From Acidaminococcus timonensis (GTDB lineage: Bacteria > Bacillota > Negativicutes > Acidaminococcales > Acidaminococcaceae), in NCBI RefSeq assembly GCF_900106585.1, contig NZ_FNWH01000006.1:1-64000 (forward strand): 64,000 nt of DNA, given 5' to 3'. The position numbers were made by a program, and so were the translations under genes. The notes under the pieces are model-generated. The model had not been told where the DNA came from. It did no database searches and saw only the letters and a list, made by a program, of their open reading frames with translations. Shown piece after piece: positions 47,439 to 56,468 of the stretch. The stretch's first letter is position 1. Each line of letters begins with the position of its first letter.

Positions 47439-49076
47439 ATGGAAAACAAGATGTTCTGCTATCAATGTCAGGAAACCGCCGGCTGCAAAGGCTGCACCAT
47501 CGTGGGTGTCTGCGGCAAGAAGCCGGAAGTGGCTGCTATGCAGGATCTGCTGATCTACGTGACCAAGGGTCTGTCCGCTGTGACCACCGCTCTGCGGGCT
47601 GCCGGAAAGAACGTTGACCGCAACGTGAACCATCTGGTGACTGTCAACCTGTTCACCACCATCACCAACGCCAACTTCGACCGGGAAGCCATCATCGACC
47701 GGATCAAAGATACCCTGAAAGTGAAAACTGACCTGCTGGCTCAGCTGGGTGACACCGCTGACCTGCCGGAAGCTGCTCTGTGGAACGGTGCTGAAGCAGA
47801 ATTCGATGCCAAAGCCAAGACCGTGGGCGTACTGGCTACCGAAAACGAAGACATCCGTTCCCTGCGCGAACTGATCACCTACGGCCTGAAAGGTCTGTCT
47901 GCCTACAGCAAACATGCCAACGTATTGGCCCAGGACGACGAAGAAGTGGATGCTTTCATCCAACGCGCTCTGGCTGCTACCCTGGATGATACCAAATCCG
48001 TGGACGACCTGGTTGCCCTGACTCTGGAAACCGGTAAATACGGCGTACAGGGCATGGCTCTGCTGGACAAAGCCAACACCACGGCTTACGGCAACCCTGA
48101 AATTACCACTGTGGACATCGGCGTGCGCAAGAATCCGGGCATCCTGATTTCCGGTCACGACCTGAAAGACCTGGAAATGCTGCTGGATCAGACCCAGGGC
48201 ACTGGCGTGGATGTATACACCCATTCCGAAATGCTGCCGGCTCATTACTATCCTTTCTTCAAGAAATACAAGAACTTCGCCGGCAACTATGGGAACGCCT
48301 GGTGGAAACAGAAGGAAGAATTCGAAAGCTTCAACGGCCCCATCCTGATGACCACCAACTGCATCGTTCCTCCGAAAGACAGCTACAAGAACCGTCTGTG
48401 GACCACCGGTGCTGCCGGCTATCCTGGCTGCAACCATGTAGCTGCTGACGAAAACGGGCACAAGGACTTCAGCGCCCTGATCGAACAGGCCAAGACCTGC
48501 CCGGCTCCTACTGAAATCGAAACCGGTTCCATCGTGGGCGGCTTCGCTCATGAACAGGTCTTCGCCCTGGCTGACAAAGTGGTCGACGCTGTGAAATCCG
48601 GCGCCATCAAGAAGTTCGTGGTCATGGCTGGCTGCGACGGCCGTATGAAGAGCCGTGAATACTACACGGAATTTGCCAAAGCTCTGCCGAAGGATACCGT
48701 CATCCTGACCGCCGGCTGCGCCAAATACAAATATAACAAACTGAACCTGGGCGATATCGGTGGCATTCCCCGTGTCCTGGATGCCGGTCAGTGCAATGAC
48801 TCCTACTCCCTGGCTTTGATCGCTCTGAAACTGAAGGAAGTCTTCGGTCTGAAAGACATCAACGACCTGCCTCTGGTATTCAACATTGCCTGGTACGAAC
48901 AGAAAGCAGTCATCGTTCTGCTGGCCCTGCTGTACCTGGGTGTGAAGAACATCCATCTGGGACCCACCCTGCCGGCCTTCCTGAGCCCGAACGTGGCCAA
49001 CGTCCTGGTGAAGAACTTCGGTATTGCCGGTATCGGCACGGTAGAAGACGACATGAGACTGTTCTTCGGTGCCTGA
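47439..49076 (+). CDS. hcp: Hybrid-cluster protein (hydroxylamine reductase)
   Basis: 545 residues, cytoplasmic iron-sulfur enzyme. The N-terminal cluster is bound by the Cys of [20 protein letters not shown], close to the strict-anaerobe type. The hybrid-cluster ligands lie in [25 protein letters not shown] and [11 protein letters not shown]. It reduces NO or hydroxylamine and protects against nitrosative stress. Codon use is strongly biased (CTG, AAC, GAA), which suggests high expression. A 53-residue Cys-rich protein follows after 1 bp. Confidence 0.95.
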   Translation: MENKMFCYQCQETAGCKGCTIVGVCGKKPEVAAMQDLLIYVTKGLSAVTTALRAAGKNVDRNVNHLVTVNLFTTITNANFDREAIIDRIKDTLKVKTDLLAQLGDTADLPEAALWNGAEAEFDAKAKTVGVLATENEDIRSLRELITYGLKGLSAYSKHANVLAQDDEEVDAFIQRALAATLDDTKSVDDLVALTLETGKYGVQGMALLDKANTTAYGNPEITTVDIGVRKNPGILISGHDLKDLEMLLDQTQGTGVDVYTHSEMLPAHYYPFFKKYKNFAGNYGNAWWKQKEEFESFNGPILMTTNCIVPPKDSYKNRLWTTGAAGYPGCNHVAADENGHKDFSALIEQAKTCPAPTEIETGSIVGGFAHEQVFALADKVVDAVKSGAIKKFVVMAGCDGRMKSREYYTEFAKALPKDTVILTAGCAKYKYNKLNLGDIGGIPRVLDAGQCNDSYSLALIALKLKEVFGLKDINDLPLVFNIAWYEQKAVIVLLALLYLGVKNIHLGPTLPAFLSPNVANVLVKNFGIAGIGTVEDDMRLFFGA

Positions 49077-49077
49077 G

Positions 49078-49239
49078 ATGATTAAACTGTACGATCCGGA
49101 CACCTGCCCATGCAAGAATTTCGACTGCCCCCGGTATAAGGACTGTGAACCCTGCATCGAGTTCCATCACAATTCCGACCGCTACCCTCTGACGGCCTGT
49201 GAACAGGTGGCCGAAAAGGAAAAACGGCAGGCGAAATAA
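49078..49239 (+). CDS. 53-residue Cys-rich protein downstream of hcp
   Basis: ATG 49078 lies one base after the hcp stop, so it is almost certainly co-translated. The protein, beginning MIKLYDPDTCPCKNFDCPRY, has six Cys (CPC, C, C, C, C) and the pair HH, a likely metal or cluster site. I recall similar small proteins with CKNYNCPRHG patterns in anaerobic Firmicutes, but I know no function. It ends in a Lys/Arg-rich tail. A role linked to Hcp is inference. Confidence 0.8.
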   Translation: MIKLYDPDTCPCKNFDCPRYKDCEPCIEFHHNSDRYPLTACEQVAEKEKRQAK

Positions 49240-49257
49240 CAGAAAGAAGGCTTTTCC

Positions 49258-49623
49258 ATGGGAAAGCTGCAAGTGAAACGGATTTATGAAGCTCCGGAAG
49301 AAACGGACGGCAGCCGGGTCCTGGTGGACCGGCTGTGGCCCCGGGGCATCAAGAAGGAAAAGGCAGAGCTGACCGCCTGGGAGAAAGCCATCGCTCCCAC
49401 AAACGAACTGCGGAAGGCGTTCGGCCATGATCCGGAAAAGTTCCCGGCCTTCGCCCAGAAGTATGAGGACGAGCTGGAAAAGAGTCCGGAAAGTGGTGCC
49501 TTTCTGGAAAAAATAAAATCGTTCCTGGATGCCGGCAACGTAACGCTTCTCTACGGTGCCAAGGATCCGGAACACAACAATGCGGTGGTCCTGAAAGAGT
49601 GGATCGAAAAAAAGGAGCTGTGA
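49258..49623 (+). CDS. DUF488 family protein
   Basis: 121 residues, YeaO-like. VKRIYEAPEETDGSRVLVDRLWPRGI and the C-terminal VTLLYGAKDPEHNNAVVL are the family signatures. The family is widespread and of unknown function. It lies 18 bp after the Cys-rich gene with RBS AGAAAGAAGG, so hcp, the Cys-rich gene and this gene form a likely operon. Confidence 0.9.
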   Translation: MGKLQVKRIYEAPEETDGSRVLVDRLWPRGIKKEKAELTAWEKAIAPTNELRKAFGHDPEKFPAFAQKYEDELEKSPESGAFLEKIKSFLDAGNVTLLYGAKDPEHNNAVVLKEWIEKKEL

Positions 49624-49647
49624 GCGAATCACAGCTCCTTTTATTTT

Positions 49648-49728
49648 GCCAGCGTAGCTGGCTTCCATCGGCTAGTGACTAGAGACTAGGGACTAGTGAC
49701 AGGGTGTGAAAAGTATTTTTTCACACCC
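49648..49728 (-). repeat. Dispersed heptamer-array element, copy 6
   Basis: A perfect GCCAGC-GTA-GCTGGC hairpin, TTCCATCGGC, four heptamers (TAGTGAC, TAGAGAC, TAGGGAC, TAGTGAC) and a GGGTGTGAAAA..TTTTTCACACCC hairpin. It lies between converging genes and probably terminates both. Confidence 0.88.
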
Positions 49729-49745
49729 CATTTTTATGCTCGGAA

Positions 49746-50582
49746 TCAGTCTTCCACGACTTCCTGGATCCATTCGCCCATGGTCTGGATGAGCTCCAGA
49801 CGGGCGTTGTCCAGGCCGTGGTTGGTATCCAGCAGCACTTTTTTATGATGGCTTTGGGTGGGCATGGCTTCCAGCTCTTGCCACAGGGGCTCGATCATCC
49901 ATTCCGGCGGAGCCACCGTGTCCCGGCGGCCGCCAATGAGCAGCAGGTTCCGGTCCTGGAACCGATGGGCATTGGCGGTAAAGCTCCATTCGCTGGCGTG
50001 CTCCACACTGTCCTGCCACAGGTCTTCGAACCGGCCCACATGGAGCACAGCGGCGGCTTCCTCGAAGGCAGTCTTCAGGTCCTGGTGGGGGATGTGCTCC
50101 AGCCCGGCCTGGTGGTCGTAGGGACAGAAGGCGATGATGCCCCGCAGGAACGGCAGGTAGCGGGCAGCGTTCAGTACCGTGTTGCCTCCGTTGGAATGGC
50201 CGGCCAGGAAGATGTTCTTCGGGTCGATGTCATAGGCTTTCGCCACCTCTTCCCGGGCCCAGCGGGCCAGGGCAATGGCGTCCTGGATGCAGTGGGAGAA
50301 GGAGTAGATCCCCTCGCTGCCCCAGGCACCCCGGTGGTAGGGCCGGATCACCACACAGCCCATCCGGCGCAGGCACTGGGCCACATCGTCGTTGTTGTTG
50401 GTGCCGGGGATGCCGTGGCACAAAATCACCGCGGGATGGGGGCCTTCGTAGACCCCGGCTGGCAGATAAACTTCGCCCAGGATCCGGTCGCCGTCGATGG
50501 GCAGGTCCAGTTCCAGGGAGTCGGGCAGGGCGGCGTCACCCAGTTCCGGTTCTTCCAGCAGATAGCGGGCATCAATTTTCAT
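49746..50582 (-). CDS. Alpha/beta hydrolase
   Basis: A 278-residue soluble enzyme. The oxyanion region is LCHGIPGTNNND, the nucleophile is Ser130 in AGHSNGG, and DTNHGLDNARL near the end supplies the likely His. An N-terminal beta domain (about 1-45) precedes the fold. Such proteins cleave esters or short peptides. It overlaps the symporter gene by 11 bp and is its second gene, so the transported compound may be the hydrolase substrate or product. Confidence 0.88.
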   Translation of the reverse strand: MKIDARYLLEEPELGDAALPDSLELDLPIDGDRILGEVYLPAGVYEGPHPAVILCHGIPGTNNNDDVAQCLRRMGCVVIRPYHRGAWGSEGIYSFSHCIQDAIALARWAREEVAKAYDIDPKNIFLAGHSNGGNTVLNAARYLPFLRGIIAFCPYDHQAGLEHIPHQDLKTAFEEAAAVLHVGRFEDLWQDSVEHASEWSFTANAHRFQDRNLLLIGGRRDTVAPPEWMIEPLWQELEAMPTQSHHKKVLLDTNHGLDNARLELIQTMGEWIQEVVED

Positions 50583-51861
50583 GGACGAGAGCTTCCTTTC
50601 CGGGCAGATTTCCGTTGAGATTCTTTTTATACCAGTCTTTGCCGTAGAAAATGCGGCTGATCATCATGGACACCACCGTATCGCCGCAGGAGTTCAGCAG
50701 GGTGCACCCGGGGTCGAACAGCTCGATGACCATGAGCAGGATGGGGAACGCGCTTTCCGGCAGGTGGAACACGGAGACGATCATGGTTTCACCGGCTGCA
50801 CCACCACCGGGTACGGAGGAGGTGGCTACGGATGCGCACACGCCCAGGAACAGGGCCAGGATGAAGTCGAAACCGGCCAGAGGATGGCCGAACAGAGCCG
50901 TGGCCAGCACTTCAGAGTACACCACAGCGATGCAGGCACCGTCCATGTGGCAGGTAGCGCCCATGGAAACCACCACCGAAGAAATCTCCCGGGGCACGCC
51001 CAGCTTGTCGCAGGCTTCCATCTGCAGCGGGATGGTGGCGGCGGAGGAACGGGTACCCAGGGCGGTCAGGGCCGGAGCCAGGATGACCTTGAAGTAGTTC
51101 CGAACGCCCCAGCTGCCGGCGGCCAGCCAGGCGTAGAAGCCCAGGAACACGAAGAAGTAGACGAACACCACGGTGTAGAACACAGCCATGGCGCTGCCGT
51201 ACGTCTTCAGCAGGTCCACGCCGTAGGTGCCGGTCAAATCGGCGAAGTAGGCGCCCAGGCCGATGGGGGCGGCTTTCATGAGGATGGCTACCATCTTGTA
51301 GCACACCAGGCTCATGGCGTTCATCCAGTCCACCACCGGTTTGGCCGGTTCGCCGATCATAGAGACGCAGATGCCGAAGAAGATGGTCAGGATAATGAGC
51401 GGCAGCACGTGGAAACGGGAAATCAGGAGCGGCAGGTCGCCCACCGTCAGGGTGTTGACAATCTGGTCCGCGATGGTCACCGGTTTCCCGGCGGCGGCAC
51501 CAGCGGCAGCCGTGGGCACACTAAAGGACGTGGGCACCCCGGTGAAGTGGGTCACCAGCAGGATCAGGCCGCCGGAGATGGTGGCCGTGATGATGAAGAT
51601 GATCAGGGTGTAGCCGATCATCTTCCCCACCTTGCCCGTATCCTTGGTGTTGGCGATGGAACCGGCGATGGAGAAGAAAATCAGAGGAACGATGAGGCAG
51701 AACAATAAGTTCAGGAAAATCTGGCCGATGGGCTTCAGGAACGCGGCCTTGGGCCCCAGTTGCAGTCCCAGGATGGCGCCCAGGACGCAGAACGTGATCA
51801 GGATGATGGGATCCCGGTAGTTGGCCAGTGTGGACCGGGATTTGCCGTTTGCGGCTGTCAT
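50572..51861 (-). CDS. Dicarboxylate/amino acid:cation symporter (DAACS)
   Basis: 429 residues, eight transmembrane segments plus two re-entrant loops. SSAATIPLQMEA is the HP1 serine-rich loop, GATCHMDGACIAV is the segment 7 binding motif (NMDGT in GltP) with Cys-His replacing Met-Asn, and SVPGGGAAGE is HP2. It imports glutamate, aspartate, C4-dicarboxylates or serine/threonine; the altered NMDGT motif makes the ligand uncertain. The start follows GGGGGAG. Confidence 0.9.
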   Translation of the reverse strand: MTAANGKSRSTLANYRDPIILITFCVLGAILGLQLGPKAAFLKPIGQIFLNLLFCLIVPLIFFSIAGSIANTKDTGKVGKMIGYTLIIFIITATISGGLILLVTHFTGVPTSFSVPTAAAGAAAGKPVTIADQIVNTLTVGDLPLLISRFHVLPLIILTIFFGICVSMIGEPAKPVVDWMNAMSLVCYKMVAILMKAAPIGLGAYFADLTGTYGVDLLKTYGSAMAVFYTVVFVYFFVFLGFYAWLAAGSWGVRNYFKVILAPALTALGTRSSAATIPLQMEACDKLGVPREISSVVVSMGATCHMDGACIAVVYSEVLATALFGHPLAGFDFILALFLGVCASVATSSVPGGGAAGETMIVSVFHLPESAFPILLMVIELFDPGCTLLNSCGDTVVSMMISRIFYGKDWYKKNLNGNLPGKEALVHEN

Positions 51862-52088
51862 ACAAATCTCCCCCTTGTATAAAATGGATTATGAAGATAT
51901 GAACAAATTATAGAACTTTACTGTGGTAAATTCAAGAATTTGTGAAAAATATGTACTGACAACCAAATGGTTGCGGACTACATGGATTTCTGTTCTTTTC
52001 CTGCCAGCGCCTCTCCCTGTATAATGAACACAACGAAACGAACCAAAGAGCAAGTTGCCTTGAGAAGGCCTTTTAGGAGGTAGATCAT

Positions 52089-52886
52089 ATGAAAATCGAA
52101 CAGATCCGCAACGCAACCAATAAGATCCAATTCGGGGACAAAACATTCCTGCTTGACCCCTGGCTGGCGCCGCAGTATGGCATTGGCACGGTTGCTACCA
52201 TTCCCGGCCATCCGTTTACGGTGCCGGATCCGGTGAAGGAGCAGATCCCTATGCCGTTATTCGGTCTGCCGGAATCAGTGGAATCCATCCTGGCCGGCGT
52301 GGACGCCTATATCCTGACCCATATCCATCCCGATCACATCGACATGGATATGGCCCAGGGGACCATCGGTGCTCCTCTGGACCACAGTCTGCCGATCTTC
52401 ACCCAGGATGAAGCCGATGCGGCGGTCCTGCGGAAATCCGGCTTTACGGATGTCCGTCTGCTGACGGCAGAAGGCGTCTCTTTCGGGAACGTGACGCTGC
52501 ATCGCGCTCCGGCCCGTCACGGTCTGGTCAAGGCATCCTGTGAAGCCTGCGGGGTGGTTTTCGAGGCAGCCGGCGAAAAGAAACTGTACGTTACCGGGGA
52601 TACGGTCTGGTATCAGGGCGTCCAGGATACGCTGCTCCAATACAAGCCCGATGTGGTGACGCTGAACGCTTGTGCTGCGGAACTGGTGGGCTTCGGCCGT
52701 CTGATCATGGATGACGAAGATGTGGATTGCGTCCACCAGACTCTGCCGGAAGCGAAGCTCTTCCTCACGCACTTTGACAATGTAGCCCATGCTTCCATTA
52801 CCCGTATGGAAATGCGCGGCCGTCTGCAGAAGCGGGGCATCACCGATTACGATATGCCGGAAGACGGGGAGACTGTAGAATATTGA
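52089..52886 (+). CDS. MBL-fold metallo-hydrolase
   Basis: 265 residues. The metal motif is THIHPDHID (HxHxDH, about residues 77-85), with further ligands at ARHG, TGDTVW and a late HFDNVAH. The substrate is not evident. RBS TTAGGAGGT. The gene is divergent from the symporter and converges on the LysR gene with a 40-bp overlap of the 3' ends. Confidence 0.88.
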   Translation: MKIEQIRNATNKIQFGDKTFLLDPWLAPQYGIGTVATIPGHPFTVPDPVKEQIPMPLFGLPESVESILAGVDAYILTHIHPDHIDMDMAQGTIGAPLDHSLPIFTQDEADAAVLRKSGFTDVRLLTAEGVSFGNVTLHRAPARHGLVKASCEACGVVFEAAGEKKLYVTGDTVWYQGVQDTLLQYKPDVVTLNACAAELVGFGRLIMDDEDVDCVHQTLPEAKLFLTHFDNVAHASITRMEMRGRLQKRGITDYDMPEDGETVEY

Positions 52887-53800
52887 GCTCCTGGCCAGGC
52901 AATCTGATCTTTGCCATGGGCTGGGATCCAGTCCAGCAGAAATTGCCGGAACTGGCGGGCGCTTTTCCGGGGCAGGGTATTCTTCAAGGTGACCAGATAG
53001 AGCTCCGAGCCCGATTCGGAAGCGTCCAGGGGACGGACGGCGATGTCCGGGGCGGGATGCAGCAAATCCATATAGTCGTAACCGATGGAGATGACCCCTT
53101 CCTTCCGGATCAGGTCCAGAGCGATGGTTTCATCCGACGTTTCGGCAAAAATATCCACGGCGATGCCGGCACCCAGAATCTTTTCATCCATATGGGTGCG
53201 GAAACAGCGGTACGCCCGCCCCTTGCTGATGATTTTCTGACCTGCCAGATCCTGGTAGGTCAGTTTTTCTTTGCGTGCCAGCGGATGATCGGCGGCCATA
53301 CGGAAGCAGAAACGGGAATAGAACAGAGGGCCAGCGGTAAAACGGGTGCTGTCGATGGGACCGGTGGTGATGGCGAAATCGGCTTCCTGCGCAAGCAGGC
53401 CGTTGAGCGCTCCTGTATCCGTACTTTCCACCGTACTCAGGATCGTATGGGGGAACGCTTTCCGGAAATCCCGCAGGAAATCCGCAGACAGGTATTCCAG
53501 GACATGGTCCAGTGCATACAGGGTGACCACGTTCTGCTTCTGGCCGGCCAGGGTGTTCATGCCGGTGATGCACGCGTATTCGTCCAGCAGGTTCCGGGCA
53601 TGGGGAATCAGAGAAAACGCAAAATCTGTAGGTTCCAGCCCCTTTTGGGAGCGGTGGAACAGCGGTGTCCCCAATTCGGTTTCCAGGTCCCGGATCATTT
53701 TGCTGACGCCCTGACGGGAGACAAAAAACCGGTCCGCCGTCTTTTGCATGTTTTTTGTTTCGCAGCAATCGAGAAAATATTGTAGCTGTTTCTGGTTCAT
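52847..53800 (-). CDS. LysR-family transcriptional regulator
   Basis: A 317-residue regulator. Winged helix TADRFFVSRQGVSKMIRDLE (about 18-37) and effector domain. I start at ATG 53800 because GGAGGG lies 6 bases upstream; ATG 53806 abuts it. The target may be the hydrolase/symporter or MBL genes, but neither shares a divergent promoter with it. Confidence 0.88.
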   Translation of the reverse strand: MNQKQLQYFLDCCETKNMQKTADRFFVSRQGVSKMIRDLETELGTPLFHRSQKGLEPTDFAFSLIPHARNLLDEYACITGMNTLAGQKQNVVTLYALDHVLEYLSADFLRDFRKAFPHTILSTVESTDTGALNGLLAQEADFAITTGPIDSTRFTAGPLFYSRFCFRMAADHPLARKEKLTYQDLAGQKIISKGRAYRCFRTHMDEKILGAGIAVDIFAETSDETIALDLIRKEGVISIGYDYMDLLHPAPDIAVRPLDASESGSELYLVTLKNTLPRKSARQFRQFLLDWIPAHGKDQIAWPGAQYSTVSPSSGIS

Positions 53801-53867
53801 GACCATCCCTCCTGCCGTGCCGTATTTTCTCTATGATACCATAGTTACCGGGAAAGAGAGGGTGTTT

Positions 53868-53927
53868 CCACGCACTTTTGCACCCACCGGCCCATTCTTG
53901 GTTCACATAACGGGCATTGATTTTCAT
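53868..53927 (-). pseudogene. Possible 5' remnant of an alpha/beta hydrolase gene
   Basis: On the minus strand ATG 53927, after GGAGG, begins MKINARYVNQE. This matches MKIDARYLLEE at the start of the hydrolase at 50582, and 18 of the first 21 DNA bases agree. Homology stops after about ten codons. It lies directly upstream of the LysR gene. Confidence 0.35.
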
Positions 53928-54090
53928 GGAAAGGCCTCCTCTTTGTTCAGATGCCTTGATTATACAATTTCCGGAACGTCGGCAGGCTGCCTGACCGGAA
54001 AGATAGGGAGAAAATAAGGAACCATTTGCGTTAACCTGCTTGTAAAAACAGTTGAACAGAAAACAAAAATCTGCTACGCTTATACGTATT

Positions 54091-54927
54091 ATGAAAGAAA
54101 ACATGGATGGATACATCAGGGGCCTGGGTGCGTTCCAGGGTCCCGCTTACGACAACAGCTATATCGGCCGGCTCCATTACCGGCGCTTCCAGACGGCAGG
54201 ACCGGAAACCCGGTTCACAGCCCGGTGCCGGCGGCAGCGGAAGAATTATCAGCAGCTGCTGGTGGAAGGCTGGGAACGGGGTGAACAGGTGGGCTGGCTC
54301 CAGGCGGAGCTGCTCTTTTTTGCCCAAAAGGTAAACCATAGTGAAAAAATAGGTTTACAAAAAGCAGAAGATGGAAGCCTGGAAGGCTATACCCCCTGGC
54401 GGAGTTTTTCGTCGGAGGAACTGCGGGCCTTTGCCCGGGTTACCGGAGACACGAATCCTATCCATCTGGGTGTGGATCCGGTGGTCCAGGGGTTATTGCT
54501 GTGGCGGAGCCTGTTCGAACAGCTGGGAGAACCGGAGCGGTTCCATATGGCCTTTTACGTTCCCGTCCATGCGGGAAACATGATCTATATCAGGGAGGAA
54601 GAAAAGAATGAGCGAAATGAGAGAGAATTTGCATCCATCTGCGGCCGCAGTGACCGGCCAGCGGGAACAGGTACGGGTGATGACGGCCAGTGCGGTCTGT
54701 GTCGCGCTGCTGGCCGTCTCGGCGTACATTTCTTTTCCGCTGCCTTTTACACCGGCCATGGTGACGGCACTGACCATCATGGTGAACTTGGTGGCCTTTG
54801 TCATGAAACCAAAACAGGCAGGGATCATCCTGGGCATCTACCTGCTGCTGGGGGCTGTGGGGGTGCCGGTGTTCGTGGGCGGTACGTCCGGGCTGATCAA
54901 ATTGATCGGGCCTACCGGGGGCTTTAA
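54091..54927 (+). CDS. Hotdog/MaoC-like reading frame, boundaries uncertain
   Basis: The frame is open from ATG 54091 (no good ribosome-binding site) to 54927, but its last 320 bases lie over bioY in another frame and look non-coding. Residues 20-80 resemble the late strands of a hotdog domain (GRLHYRRFQTAGPETRFTARC). Residues 100-167 resemble the early part of a MaoC-type domain with the catalytic-type motif GDTNPIH (Asp120, His125) and FYVPVHAGN. A BirA-type box sits between them at 54330. S. aureus VraC beside VraAB is a comparable partner. A -1 shift near 54600 would end the protein in the ATGA at the bioY start. It may be decayed. Confidence 0.4.
   Translation: MKENMDGYIRGLGAFQGPAYDNSYIGRLHYRRFQTAGPETRFTARCRRQRKNYQQLLVEGWERGEQVGWLQAELLFFAQKVNHSEKIGLQKAEDGSLEGYTPWRSFSSEELRAFARVTGDTNPIHLGVDPVVQGLLLWRSLFEQLGEPERFHMAFYVPVHAGNMIYIREEEKNERNEREFASICGRSDRPAGTGTGDDGQCGLCRAAGRLGVHFFSAAFYTGHGDGTDHHGELGGLCHETKTGRDHPGHLPAAGGCGGAGVRGRYVRADQIDRAYRGL
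54330..54360. promoter_or_regulatory. BirA-type biotin operator
   Basis: GGTAAACC and GGTTTACAA are separated by 14 bases and form the palindrome TAAACC-N14-GGTTTA. This matches the bacterial biotin operator (TTGTAAACC-N14-16-GGTTTACAA). It lies 248 bp before bioY and inside an open frame. Confidence 0.7.
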
Positions 54928-55186
54928 CCTGGGCTTTCTGGTGGCGGCCATCGCCATGAGCGCTGTGCGGGGCAACAGCCGTTCCTTCAAGAAACTGGTG
55001 GCCATCGGCATCTGCGTGGGCATGCCCATCATCTACATCGGCGGCTGCATCAGCATGTACGCGGTGGCCAAAGTGGGCGTGTGGAAGACTCTGGTCATGG
55101 CCGTGTTCCCCTTCCTGATCGGGGATACCCTGAAGGTGGTACTGGCTGCGTTCCTGGCCAACCGGCTGCAGCGGTACGGGTTCTGA
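54608..55186 (+). CDS. bioY: Biotin transporter BioY
   Basis: A 192-residue S component for biotin. SAYISFPLPFTPAMVTALTIMV, LLLGAVGVPVFVGGTSG and TGGFNLGFLVAA are family blocks. RBS GGGAGGA 8 bases upstream. It may act alone or dock on the EcfA1A2T core encoded at 28.7 kb. Repression by biotin-bound BirA at 54330 is predicted. It is followed after 1 bp by the thiolase gene. Confidence 0.94.
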   Translation: MSEMRENLHPSAAAVTGQREQVRVMTASAVCVALLAVSAYISFPLPFTPAMVTALTIMVNLVAFVMKPKQAGIILGIYLLLGAVGVPVFVGGTSGLIKLIGPTGGFNLGFLVAAIAMSAVRGNSRSFKKLVAIGICVGMPIIYIGGCISMYAVAKVGVWKTLVMAVFPFLIGDTLKVVLAAFLANRLQRYGF

Positions 55187-55187
55187 T

Positions 55188-56468
55188 ATGGAGGGCCGTG
55201 ACGTCTATCTGGTGGCCGGGCTGCGCAGCCACCTGGGATTACAGAATGGCATATTTAAGGAAGTTCCGCCGGAGAAGCTGGGCGCTGCCCTTCTCCGGCA
55301 GCTTTGCGTCCAGGTGCCGGTGGCCAGGGAGGCTCAGCTGGTCATTGGAGGCAACGCCGTGGGCAGTGGCGGCAACCTGACCCGGCTCATGGCCCTGGAG
55401 GCCGGGTTTCCGGTAAGTACCCCGGCCCTGACCGTGGATATGCAGTGCGCCTCGGCTCTGGCAGCGCTTTCCCTGGGGTACGGCCAGATCCGCGGCGGGC
55501 TGCTGGACGTGGTGCTGGCGGGGGGCGTGGAATCGTCCTCTATGCAGCCCCGGCGGGTGTACCAGCCCTGGGACGCGCGGTATACACCGGAAGGCTATAT
55601 GACGGCCCAGTTCTCGCCCGATACGGACAGCCCCCGGACCATGCTGGAGGGAGCGGAGCGGACGGCTCAGGTGTACCGGGTGCCCCGGGAGGAGCTGGAC
55701 CGGTGGGCGGTGCGCAGCCATCAGAAGGCGGCGGAGGCCCGGCAGAGCGGAGCCCTGGCGCCCTATGTGGTGAGCCTGTTCGGAAGTACCCGGGACGAGA
55801 GCCTGCGGCCCCGGATGAATGAAAAGCTGGCCAAACGGATGCCCACCCTGTTCCGGAAGGATGAAGTGGAAGCCCTGCTGACGCCGGAAGAACGGCAGAA
55901 GACGGAGAGTTGCACACCCACCCTGACGGCAGCCAATGCCTGCCTGACCCAGGATGGGGCGGCCTTTCTGCTTTTGTGTTCCGGCCGGCAGCTGGAAAAG
56001 TGGTCCCGGGAAGGACGGACCGTGGAACCGCTGGCCCGTATCGTCCATGTGACCATGGCAGGGGTGGAGCCCCGGTTCAGCCCCCTGGGAGCCCTGGCCG
56101 TAGGGGACAAGGCCCTGGAGGAAGCGGGGCTGACCGTCAGTGATGTGGATGATTTCGAATACAATGAAGCTTTTGCCGTGATTTCTGCCCTGTTTGCCCG
56201 GCGGCATCCGGACTGTGTGGACCGGTACCTGCCCCTGGGCGGGGCCCTGGCCTATGGTCATCCTTACGGGTGCAGCGGTGCCGTGCTAGTGATCCATGCC
56301 CTGGCGGCCCTGAAACAACAGGGCGGAAGGCGCGCTCTGTGCGCCATTGCCGGTGCCGGAGGGACAGGAGCCGCGGTGATCCTGGAGACAGGGGGAGGAA
56401 CAGATGGATTATGCACAGTGGGTGGAGCATTGGGCTGCGGTGCAGCCGGCGAAACCTTTTTTCATTGA
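55188..56468 (+). CDS. Thiolase-family protein (YhfS/VraB-like)
   Basis: 426 residues. Nucleophile Cys87 (DMQCASAL), NEAFAV and His358 (GGALAYGHPYGCSG) are present. The usual second catalytic Cys of CxGGGxG is Ala388 in AIAGAGGTG, so normal acid/base chemistry is doubtful. From memory VraB is similar there. The frame runs 65 bp into the ligase gene, and the last ~20 residues look non-homologous. The bioY-thiolase-ligase order matches the BirA-linked yhfUTS genes of Bacillus, possibly acyl-chain supply for biotin precursors or salvage. Confidence 0.88.
   Translation: MEGRDVYLVAGLRSHLGLQNGIFKEVPPEKLGAALLRQLCVQVPVAREAQLVIGGNAVGSGGNLTRLMALEAGFPVSTPALTVDMQCASALAALSLGYGQIRGGLLDVVLAGGVESSSMQPRRVYQPWDARYTPEGYMTAQFSPDTDSPRTMLEGAERTAQVYRVPREELDRWAVRSHQKAAEARQSGALAPYVVSLFGSTRDESLRPRMNEKLAKRMPTLFRKDEVEALLTPEERQKTESCTPTLTAANACLTQDGAAFLLLCSGRQLEKWSREGRTVEPLARIVHVTMAGVEPRFSPLGALAVGDKALEEAGLTVSDVDDFEYNEAFAVISALFARRHPDCVDRYLPLGGALAYGHPYGCSGAVLVIHALAALKQQGGRRALCAIAGAGGTGAAVILETGGGTDGLCTVGGALGCGAAGETFFH

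Noticed and set aside
241-49710. Short tandem repeats that might suggest a CRISPR array
   Set aside because: The unit is only 7 bp with no spacers, arrays have 3-4 units, and there are no cas genes.
54608-54927. C-terminal 105 codons of the hotdog-like frame as real protein
   Set aside because: This part lies over bioY in another frame, is Gly/His/Arg-rich and shows no homology; bioY is certain.
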